Shown here piece by piece: positions 34,788-41,958 of a stretch of 64,000 nt of DNA. The DNA comes from Persephonella sp. IF05-L8 (GTDB lineage Bacteria > Aquificota > Aquificia > Aquificales > Hydrogenothermaceae), in the NCBI RefSeq assembly GCF_000703045.1, contig NZ_JNLJ01000005.1, positions 505,859 to 569,858 on the forward strand. Reading direction: 5' to 3'. The notes beneath the pieces were generated by a model, which was not told the origin of the DNA, did no database searches, and was given only the letters and a program-made list of their open reading frames with translations. Made by a program: the position numbers and the translations under genes. The stretch's first letter is position 1. Every line of letters begins with the position of its first letter.

Positions 34788-34997
34788 ATGAGAAAGATAA
34801 TTGCATTTATTTTTTCATTATTTTTTGTGTCATTTTCACTTAGTATAGCCTGTCCGTGCAAAGAAGCTCAAAAAACTTGTCCAAATTGTAATAAAACAGT
34901 TGAAAGCGAAAATTATCAGAACTCAGAAAATATAAAGTTTAAAAAAGGAAACTGTGAAAAGTGTGCTGCAAAAAATAAAGAAGAAGAAAAGGAATAA
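34788..34997 (+). CDS. Small secreted Cys-rich protein, 69 aa
   Basis: Signal-like segment (1-20) then ACPCKEAQKTCPNCNK and later NCEKCAAK: three C-x-C or C-x2-C pairs, in a Lys/Glu-rich tail. It could bind metal or carry sulfur in the periplasm; Cys directly after the hydrophobic stretch could also be lipidated, though the lipobox (SIAC) is weak. AAAAGGAGAAAAA precedes the ATG. Ends directly against bioD. Confidence 0.6.
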   Translation: MRKIIAFIFSLFFVSFSLSIACPCKEAQKTCPNCNKTVESENYQNSENIKFKKGNCEKCAAKNKEEEKE

Positions 34998-35660
34998 TTG
35001 GCAAGAACCATATTTATTACTGCAACTGATACAGGGGTAGGAAAAACAACAGTATCCAGTGCTATTGCCTATATACTAAAAGAAAAAGGTTATAATGTAG
35101 GGTATTTTAAGCCTGTTGAAACAGGATGTTCACCTGATTGTTTAGATGCCTCAACACTGGCTCAAATAACAGGTCAACCTGTTGAGGAAATTGTTTTATA
35201 TAGATTTAAAACCCCTGTTGCTCCCCTTGTGGCAGAAGAGATTGAAGGCGTTCAAATAAATCTGGAAAATATCCTTAGCCATTTAGATAAATTAATCTCA
35301 AAATATGACTATTTGATTGTTGAAGGTGCTGGAGGTATCAAAGTTCCAATAACCCGTAGAGATGGAGAGATATTTACATATCTGGATTTTGTTTACGAAA
35401 CAAAAATGCCTGTTTTAGTAGTTGCCAGAGCCTCCCTTGGAACTATAAACCACACGACTTTAACAATTGATGTTTTAAACAGTATAAATGCAGACATAAT
35501 AGGTATTGTTATGAATGGTTTTTCTGAAGATAAAAATGAATTTTATAATCCTATTATTATAGAAGAGATGACAGGTGTACCTGTCATCTGGAAATGTAGA
35601 AAATCTAATAATCCCGTAATAGAATGCCTTAAAAATATACCTGTAGATTTATTTATTTAG
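34998..35660 (+). CDS. bioD: Dethiobiotin synthetase
   Basis: The 220-aa P-loop protein has [18 protein letters not shown] (Walker A), FKPVETGC and [11 protein letters not shown], the BioD signatures. It closes the ureido ring using ATP and CO2 in biotin synthesis. TTG start: AAGGAA lies 6 bases before it. Last 4 bases overlap the convergent chemoreceptor gene. Confidence 0.94.
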   Translation: MARTIFITATDTGVGKTTVSSAIAYILKEKGYNVGYFKPVETGCSPDCLDASTLAQITGQPVEEIVLYRFKTPVAPLVAEEIEGVQINLENILSHLDKLISKYDYLIVEGAGGIKVPITRRDGEIFTYLDFVYETKMPVLVVARASLGTINHTTLTIDVLNSINADIIGIVMNGFSEDKNEFYNPIIIEEMTGVPVIWKCRKSNNPVIECLKNIPVDLFI

Positions 35661-37003
35661 ACATTACAGGTTTTAACATTATCTGCAAGTTGCCTTAAAG
35701 CAGATATTAATTCAGTTGATTGATGAACCATCTGAATACCTATCTGTGTCATCTTATTAAGATTACCTGCTTTAAAACTTTTAATTATTTCTTTTCCAAG
35801 AGAATGGAATTTCTTATGTGGATTTTCAATTTTTATTAATAAATTGAGATTGTCTCCACCTAAAGACTTTATTTCCTCCTTCCCAACAGAATAAAACCAT
35901 TTACCGAAGGCACAATCAGTATATTCAGGAGGTTCCCAGGATTTTTCCTCTGCAATTACAGAAGATAAATTACCCATATATATAGAATGGTCTACAATTT
36001 TTTGTAAAAGATTAAGAAACATATTAAATTTTTTATCAGGAAGTATTTCCTGGGCTTTCATAACATTATCCCAGGATTTTAACTGTTCATTAAAAGTTTC
36101 TGTCACAAACTGATTTAGGTTTCTTATAGAGTTATACAATATATCAAATTCAACCTGAAAACTATCCACTATGTTCTTTATTCCAGAAGAAGTAACATTA
36201 GAAATATCCAGCGTTTTATTTACAGCTTTAACAATTTTATCTATCAATTTGCGTATTTCCTCTGTATTTTGTGCGGTTTTAGAGGAAAGACTTCTTATTT
36301 CTTCTGCAACAACTGTAAACCCTTTACCAGCCTCACCAGCTCTGGCTGCTTCTATGGCTGCATTTAAAGACAGAAGATTTGTCTGGTTTGAAATATTTTC
36401 AATAATATTAAGAACTTTATGACTTTTCTCCACTTCCTCTTTTACTTTTCCAATAAAACCATTTAAATTTTCTAAATCACTACTTTTCATCAACAATTGC
36501 TCTAAAATGTCTGCCAAAGTTTTTTCCATATATACATTCAAAATATTAACAAGCAATTTAGACTTGCTCATATTATAAATAGACATAGCAGCATTATCTG
36601 CAAGTATACACACAATATCATCTAAAATGCTTTTTACAAGGCTTATATCTTTAAACAGGATAAAACTTCCATTTGAAAAATGCTTCTTTTCTATCTGGTA
36701 GGTAGAGCCATTTATACGAATTGTATTATCCTCTCTTATATATTTTTCCAGCTCTTCTATATCTGAGTTTATACTCAAACCTTCAAGTATTTTTTCTGCT
36801 CTCGGATTAATTTCCAGAATTTGATTGTTACTATCCAAGATTATTAAACCATCATTAAAACTCTGGAGAAAATTTTTAAAAACTGGGATACTTTCATTCT
36901 GATTATTGATATAAGGAATTTTCTTTTCTTCTCCTTCCAGATTTTTCAGAGGTTTTTCATGGTTTGTATTATTTTCATAATTCTTAAAAAATCTGGATAA
37001 CAT
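35657..37003 (-). CDS. Soluble PAS-MCP-CZB chemoreceptor
   Basis: The 448-aa protein has no membrane segment. A PAS-like domain (about 45-125, [20 protein letters not shown]), an MCP signalling coiled coil with the hairpin tip [21 protein letters not shown], and a C-terminal chemoreceptor zinc-binding (CZB) domain: [23 protein letters not shown] and [10 protein letters not shown] supply the expected three His and one Cys. CZB domains sense zinc or hypochlorite. It could report intracellular redox or zinc state to CheA. Start has AGGAGC upstream. Confidence 0.88.
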   Translation of the reverse strand: MLSRFFKNYENNTNHEKPLKNLEGEEKKIPYINNQNESIPVFKNFLQSFNDGLIILDSNNQILEINPRAEKILEGLSINSDIEELEKYIREDNTIRINGSTYQIEKKHFSNGSFILFKDISLVKSILDDIVCILADNAAMSIYNMSKSKLLVNILNVYMEKTLADILEQLLMKSSDLENLNGFIGKVKEEVEKSHKVLNIIENISNQTNLLSLNAAIEAARAGEAGKGFTVVAEEIRSLSSKTAQNTEEIRKLIDKIVKAVNKTLDISNVTSSGIKNIVDSFQVEFDILYNSIRNLNQFVTETFNEQLKSWDNVMKAQEILPDKKFNMFLNLLQKIVDHSIYMGNLSSVIAEEKSWEPPEYTDCAFGKWFYSVGKEEIKSLGGDNLNLLIKIENPHKKFHSLGKEIIKSFKAGNLNKMTQIGIQMVHQSTELISALRQLADNVKTCNV

Positions 37004-37161
37004 GGCTCTGCTCCTGGCCTTATTATTTAAAGATAATTATTAATAATTAAATCGGTAAAATGCAATATAATTTGAGAAATCAATTAAATAGGGTTATTAA
37101 TAGTTATAAAACTTAAACAAGATAAAAGATTTACTTATAAACTGTGGTTGCTTATGTTCTC

Positions 37162-38421
37162 TCAAAATACCAAATATACAAGACCTATAGCAATGGTGAT
37201 AACTGTAATGAGAGCCATTTCTTTTATTAAAACTTTATGGCCAAAGAGGATAATATAAAAATATTTGAAAATACTATTTGAAATAACTGCCAGCATAATA
37301 CTCTTGGCAGCAATTATATTTTCTATACTTCCTTGTTTTGCCATGTTTGAAAGAGAAAGCGTTATAGCATCAACATCAATAACTCCAGAGAGAAAACTGG
37401 CAATAAAAACCCCTTTCGTTCCCAGATAATAGTTTAATGCTTTTGTAGCAAACAGGATAATACCGTATATCAGACCAAACTGAAGAGCAGAACTTATCTG
37501 AAATGGATTGCTAAATGGTATTTCCTGCTGAGAATTCTTCTGGATTTCTTCTCTTTTCCTAAAAAATATGAAAATAAGTATCACTACATAAATAAGAGAT
37601 AGCAGAACCAATGGTATAGTTAGAATAATAGAAATATGAAAATTAACAACACCTGAAAGAAATAAAACCCTAAAATTCATTATTAGCCAGGCCAGTACTA
37701 TTCCAAAAAAAGCAGAATATACAACTGCAGAATATTTCTTAGATAGCTTAGCAAGTTCATAAGAAACTGCAGTAGAAGAAATCATTCCACCTATTACACC
37801 TGTAAGCCAGAGCGTTTTTGTTCCCTTCCATCGCAGAATTATATATGCAATAAAATCAATTACAGAAACAAGGACTACCATTTCCCATATATTACGGGGA
37901 TTAATTGCATTAAAAGGGTCATAGGCCTTATCAGGTAAAAGTGGATATATAACTACTGTAACAAGCACAAATTTTATAATGGCAAATAAATCTTCTTCTG
38001 AGATACTTCGGGCAAATCCTTCAAGTGTTCTTTTAAGAGCAAGCAAGCCAGTAGTTGCCACAGAAAGAAAAGCAGCTATGTAATAATGCTCATAATAAAT
38101 CAATAATCCAATTATAAAAGCGATAAATGTTGCTATTTCTGTAGTAGAGCCTATATCCTTTTGATACTCCATGTAATAGTTGATTATTGCAAGTAAAACA
38201 ACGGCTCCAAAAGTAAAATAAAGAATTCCATCCCAGTATTTATCAAATATAAAACCTGATAACATTCCCAGTATTGAAATCAATGGAAATGTTCTTATAC
38301 CTGCAAATATCTCAGATTTGGTGCGGTGCTCTCTTTCTAAACCTATAAGAAGCCCTGCGGCTATTGAGAAAATTATCTTAAATAATAATTCATAGGTATC
38401 TACATTTAGCTTAAATTCCAT
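37162..38421 (-). CDS. MgtC/DUF4010 family membrane protein
   Basis: The 419-aa protein has an N-terminal MgtC-like part (SIAAGLLIGLEREHRTKSE, GIRTFPLISILGMLSG) and then about eight further membrane helices of the DUF4010 type (LTGVIGGMISSTAVSYELA). Function unknown; a magnesium or virulence role should not be copied from MgtC. The start overlaps the end of the RusA-like gene by 11 bases. Confidence 0.85.
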   Translation of the reverse strand: MEFKLNVDTYELLFKIIFSIAAGLLIGLEREHRTKSEIFAGIRTFPLISILGMLSGFIFDKYWDGILYFTFGAVVLLAIINYYMEYQKDIGSTTEIATFIAFIIGLLIYYEHYYIAAFLSVATTGLLALKRTLEGFARSISEEDLFAIIKFVLVTVVIYPLLPDKAYDPFNAINPRNIWEMVVLVSVIDFIAYIILRWKGTKTLWLTGVIGGMISSTAVSYELAKLSKKYSAVVYSAFFGIVLAWLIMNFRVLFLSGVVNFHISIILTIPLVLLSLIYVVILIFIFFRKREEIQKNSQQEIPFSNPFQISSALQFGLIYGIILFATKALNYYLGTKGVFIASFLSGVIDVDAITLSLSNMAKQGSIENIIAAKSIMLAVISNSIFKYFYIILFGHKVLIKEMALITVITIAIGLVYLVF

Positions 38422-38854
38422 TTATTTTCTCTTTGTAGTTTTGTAATTTCTGTAAATCCTTTTTAAATTTCTCTTCTTCCACATACTCTTTAATCTTTAT
38501 AATAACACCTTCTTTTCCTTTTACCACAACCTTTTCAAGAACCTGTTTGTATATCAAATTATCATCTGTAATAACACCTGCATAAACAAGACAATCTCCA
38601 AGAGTTTTCATAATATTATCTAAATCTCTTCTTCTTTTATTAGGTAATACAAATAGTATGTTCACCTCAACTGGATTTGAAAAAGGGGAAGCATCATACT
38701 GATTTTGTAGTTCCCATATTGCTTTATTTATCTTTATAGAAACATCCTTAGGGACTATATATCTTTTACCACTTTTAGAATATGCTCTCAGATTTATCTT
38801 TACCTTGTTCGCTTTAGACGGCGGAATAAAAGATAAATACAGTTCTTTTTCCAC
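38411..38854 (-). CDS. RusA-family Holliday junction resolvase
   Basis: The 147-aa protein contains the RusA signature RRRDLDNIMKTLGDCL and DDNLI with the catalytic aspartates, and an N-terminal FIPPSKAN-K segment. RusA enzymes cut four-way junctions as dimers and are usually phage-borne. Here it stands in a chromosomal, non-phage context, coupled to an MgtC-like gene. Confidence 0.85.
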   Translation of the reverse strand: MEKELYLSFIPPSKANKVKINLRAYSKSGKRYIVPKDVSIKINKAIWELQNQYDASPFSNPVEVNILFVLPNKRRRDLDNIMKTLGDCLVYAGVITDDNLIYKQVLEKVVVKGKEGVIIKIKEYVEEEKFKKDLQKLQNYKEKINGI

Positions 38855-39020
38855 TTTTTTAACCTTTAAATAGGTATATTTAATTTTTAAATATAGGACA
38901 TTATAACAATACCTGATTTCTTTAAAAATTATTATTTTCTAAGGTCTTAGAGGTCAACCTCTCCAAATTATTAATTCCGAGGAGAACAAGAATTTTCAAT
39001 AGTTAGCTGTTGTTAACCCT

Positions 39021-39037
39021 ATATACTTTGAGTATAT
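39021..39037. promoter_or_regulatory. Palindrome upstream of the sulfur operon
   Basis: ATATACT TTG AGTATAT, perfect 7-base arms, just 2 bases upstream of the Crp/Fnr-like site. It may be a second operator or the -35/-10 region. No transcription start is known. Confidence 0.35.
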
Positions 39038-39039
39038 TA

Positions 39040-39053
39040 TTGACTTAGGTCAA
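39040..39053. promoter_or_regulatory. Crp/Fnr-type palindrome TTGAC-N4-GTCAA
   Basis: TTGACTTAGGTCAA is a perfect inverted repeat of the Crp/Fnr superfamily form (NnrR/Dnr-like TTGAC half-sites). It lies 51 bases before ATG 39104 of the first gene of the sulfur cluster. With the Fnr site at 15631 it suggests shared redox control. Confidence 0.55.
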
Positions 39054-39103
39054 GAAATATACGAATATGTGAATTATCAAATTCTCTTTTAGGAGGTAGT
39101 TAA

Positions 39104-40087
39104 ATGAGAAAAGTAAGGAAAACAATACTTACTATTGCAGGAATGGCTGCATTTGCTATGCCGTCTTTTGCAGAAGTTCCAACAGGAGAAGAGTTCATTA
39201 AAAAATTTATTATTGATGTGGACAAAGCTCATGAACTCCTCGGAAAACCAGAAGTTCGTTTCGTTGATGGAGATAGTCCAGAAAAATTCAAAAAAGGTCA
39301 TATCCCAGGTGCTGTGAATGCATTTGCACATGACCTTCACTATCTTAAGGATATTAGAGAATGTGGACTTCCAATGTGTCCAGAAAGAGCAGCTAAATTC
39401 ATTGGAGAAGAACTTGGAATTGATAATAACACTCATGCCATTGCCTACGATGATGGTAGAGGACCAAACGCTTCAGGTGTATGGTTCTTCCTATATTTAT
39501 ATGGACTTGATAATGTTCAGATGATGGACGGTGGTTTTGCCACATGGAAAGCAAAAGGTTATAAAGTTGAAACTGGACCAGGAAAAAAACCAGAACCTAA
39601 AAAATTCACACCTAAGATTAGAAAAGAAATCATAGCTACAAAAGAGGAAGTCCTCAAAGCAATCAAAGACCCTGACCACTACTTTATTCTGGATGCAAGA
39701 AGACTTCAGGAATACACAGGAAAAAAACTTCTTGATGCCCTTGAAGAACCAGGAAAACATATAAAAGTTAAAAGAGGTGGACATATCCCAGGAGCTGTAT
39801 TCTCAGAATGGAAAAAGTATGCAGGAAACCCAAAAGGGAAACCAAACAAACATCTGTTCAAGCCAATTAAAAAACTCAAAAAAGTTCTCAAAAAACTTGA
39901 AAAACAAGGTTTAACTCCTGATAAAACAATTATTACCTATTGCCATGTCGGTTTAGGTAGAGGCTCTTTCGTATTTGCAGCTCTTAAAATTCTTGGTTTC
40001 AAAAATGTAAAAGTTTATGTTGGTTCATGGGACGAATGGGGTAATGACCCGAACCTTCCAGTTGAAACAAAAATGAAAAGGAAATAA
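39104..40087 (+). CDS. Periplasmic tandem rhodanese (thiosulfate sulfurtransferase)
   Basis: The 327-aa protein has a signal peptide (about 1-23, FAMPSFAE) and two rhodanese domains. The first (about 35-165) has RFVDGDSPEKFKKGHIPGAVNA and no Cys in its active loop (AYDDGRGPNASG), so it is structural; the second (about 185-320) has the catalytic loop TYCHVGLGRGSFVFAAL. This is the SseA/TST layout: sulfane sulfur moves from thiosulfate to a thiol acceptor. AGGAGGT precedes the ATG. A GGGGGAC/GTCCCCC hairpin separates it from the transporter gene. Confidence 0.92.
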   Translation: MRKVRKTILTIAGMAAFAMPSFAEVPTGEEFIKKFIIDVDKAHELLGKPEVRFVDGDSPEKFKKGHIPGAVNAFAHDLHYLKDIRECGLPMCPERAAKFIGEELGIDNNTHAIAYDDGRGPNASGVWFFLYLYGLDNVQMMDGGFATWKAKGYKVETGPGKKPEPKKFTPKIRKEIIATKEEVLKAIKDPDHYFILDARRLQEYTGKKLLDALEEPGKHIKVKRGGHIPGAVFSEWKKYAGNPKGKPNKHLFKPIKKLKKVLKKLEKQGLTPDKTIITYCHVGLGRGSFVFAALKILGFKNVKVYVGSWDEWGNDPNLPVETKMKRK

Positions 40088-40096
40088 CTCTAAACC

Positions 40097-40116
40097 GGGG
40101 GACTAAGTCCCCCTTT
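40097..40116 (+). terminator. Hairpin with short T tract after the tandem rhodanese
   Basis: GGGGGAC TAA GTCCCCC TTT. The short T tract suggests attenuation rather than full stop, adjusting rhodanese versus downstream expression. Confidence 0.6.
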
Positions 40117-40139
40117 CCATACAAAAGGAGGTTTTCACG

Positions 40140-41276
40140 ATGGAGCATATGAGCCATCTGCTAATGGGACTTTTAACAGGAGCCCTCTTTGGAATTGTCC
40201 TTCACAAAGTCGGTGCGATTAGATATTCCAGAGTAGAAGGTATGCTTTTACTTAGAGATTTAAAAATAATGAAATTTGCATTTATGGGAATTGCCACCGC
40301 ATCCATAATTTATGGACTTGCTGATATATTTGGTATAGCCGAACAAACAAATTTAATCCCCCGAATAATGCCATATATGGGAATTGCCCATGTGGTAGGT
40401 GGTTTCCTGTTTGGTATTGCAATGGCTTCAGCAGGGTTTTGTCCAGGAACATGCGTTGCCAGAGTAGGTGCAGGAAAATTCATTTCTCTGGCAGGGGTTA
40501 TAGGATTAATTCTCGGAATAGTAATCTATGCAATGATAAAGCCCTGGTTAGTTGAGATTGGAATTTTAGGAACTAAAGAAAAAATCACTTTATATGGAGT
40601 TTTCGGTTTGCCTTATGGTCCTCTTGCTGTTGCCTGGGGAGTACTGTTTATAGTATTTGCCTTAATAGCAGACTGGCTTGACCCTGCCAAAAAAATCGGT
40701 TATGACCAGCCGCAAGGTAATTCGCTAACGGCTAAAATTATTAAAGGTGAGTGGCACTGGGCTATATCAGGTATATTGGCAGGTTCAATAATAGCCTGGG
40801 CTACTGTACAAGGAGAGTATTTAGGTTTCTCAGGTGGTGCACTTGCTTTTGTAGGATGGATAGCACATCTAATAGGACATCCTCTTCCTGTTGTACCACA
40901 AATAACTCCTACAATTCTCTGGCATGCAGGTTTGATTATAGGTGTTCTTCCAGGAGCTTTCCTATCGGCTATAATCTCTGGTACATTCAAATTTGACCCT
41001 GTTCCCCCTGCGTTTGCCAAAAGTGTTGCTCCATTCCCATGGGTAAGACTTATACTTGTTTTCTTTGCAGGTATATTCCTTGCTCTCGGTGCTATGATAG
41101 GTGGCGGGTGTACTACAGGAGCTTTCTTATCAGCTTATCCAACTCTTTCTGTTGGTTCAATGGCAATGTCTGCAACTTACTTTGCAGTAGGTGTTCTAAC
41201 AGCAAACCTGATTTACTTTGGAAGATGGAACAAATTTATCCAGGCTAAAAAAGAATCAGATGCTGTTTATGACTAA
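40140..41276 (+). CDS. YeeE/YedE family sulfur-compound transporter
   Basis: The 378-aa protein has about nine membrane helices and the family Cys motifs: GFCPGTCVARVGAGK (near 105-120) and GGGCTTGAFLSAYPTLSVGSM (near 322-345). In YeeE (TsuA) such cysteines relay thiosulfate across the membrane by hydrogen bonding. Its position next to a periplasmic thiosulfate sulfurtransferase strongly suggests sulfur import. AAGGAGG precedes the ATG. Confidence 0.9.
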   Translation: MEHMSHLLMGLLTGALFGIVLHKVGAIRYSRVEGMLLLRDLKIMKFAFMGIATASIIYGLADIFGIAEQTNLIPRIMPYMGIAHVVGGFLFGIAMASAGFCPGTCVARVGAGKFISLAGVIGLILGIVIYAMIKPWLVEIGILGTKEKITLYGVFGLPYGPLAVAWGVLFIVFALIADWLDPAKKIGYDQPQGNSLTAKIIKGEWHWAISGILAGSIIAWATVQGEYLGFSGGALAFVGWIAHLIGHPLPVVPQITPTILWHAGLIIGVLPGAFLSAIISGTFKFDPVPPAFAKSVAPFPWVRLILVFFAGIFLALGAMIGGGCTTGAFLSAYPTLSVGSMAMSATYFAVGVLTANLIYFGRWNKFIQAKKESDAVYD

Positions 41277-41292
41277 TAGAGAGGTAAGCGTT

Positions 41293-41430
41293 ATGAGTAT
41301 GATAGAAAGAATTTTATTCTGGATAGGAATTCTGGTTCTTATTGCAGGAATAATAGGTATAAAAGCAGATATTTCAAAACTTGAACAACAAGCACAACAA
41401 GTTCAGGCTTCTTCAGAAGGAGGAGAATAA
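41293..41430 (+). CDS. 45-aa membrane protein of the sulfur operon
   Basis: ATG 41293 with GAGGTAAGCG upstream; the ORF ends in an ATGA overlap with the rhodanese gene. One membrane helix (about 7-25) and a Gln/Glu-rich tail (KLEQQAQQVQASSEGGE). Conserved placement in the operon suggests a subunit or scaffold, but no family is known to me. Confidence 0.6.
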   Translation: MSMIERILFWIGILVLIAGIIGIKADISKLEQQAQQVQASSEGGE

Positions 41431-41930
41431 TGAATCCTAAAATAGAAAGGGCTATTTATATAGTAATAATTATTGCTCTATCCGGGGTTCTTCTCTCCCT
41501 TGGAAAGAAAAAAGTAGAACTGGAAAATAGTTTACCTATGACAGTTGATGAACTGGCAGACAAAATGTCAAATCCCAAACTAAACCTTCAGATAATAGAT
41601 GTAAGACCCTACGAAGTATCTGAAGAAGAAGAAGACGAAGCAGAGGAAACAGATTACTACACCGGAGTTCATATACCCGGAGCTATTCCAATGCCTGATT
41701 GCGACTTAAATAAAACCCCAGAAGATGCCCGTTCCCAGATAAATCCATACCTCCCAACTATAATCGTATCTAAAGATGGAGACCCTGAAATATTCCAGAA
41801 ATGCAAGAAGTTCTTCAAGTTTGTAAGAAATCTGGAAGGTGGAATGGTTGCCTGGGATGAAGCAGGATATCCTGAAGATGAAGGAGAATACGAACCACCA
41901 TCAGCCGGTGGAGGCGGTGGTTGTCTATAA
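41430..41930 (+). CDS. Membrane rhodanese with Gly-rich C-terminal arm ending Cys-Leu
   Basis: The 166-aa protein has a membrane anchor (about 6-24) and a rhodanese-like fold: LQIIDVRPYEV, HIPGAIPMPDC, LEGGMVAWDEAGYP. The usual active-site Cys is absent, the loop reading IVSKDGDPEIF. Instead the chain ends SAGGGGGCL, with Cys165 next to last on a flexible Gly run, resembling the swinging arm of SoxY (GGCGG). A periplasmic protein downstream also ends GCL. It may present a persulfide to the molybdoenzymes encoded next. Confidence 0.8.
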   Translation: MNPKIERAIYIVIIIALSGVLLSLGKKKVELENSLPMTVDELADKMSNPKLNLQIIDVRPYEVSEEEEDEAEETDYYTGVHIPGAIPMPDCDLNKTPEDARSQINPYLPTIIVSKDGDPEIFQKCKKFFKFVRNLEGGMVAWDEAGYPEDEGEYEPPSAGGGGGCL

Positions 41931-41958
41931 ATCAAGACACTAAAAGGAGGTAAGATAT

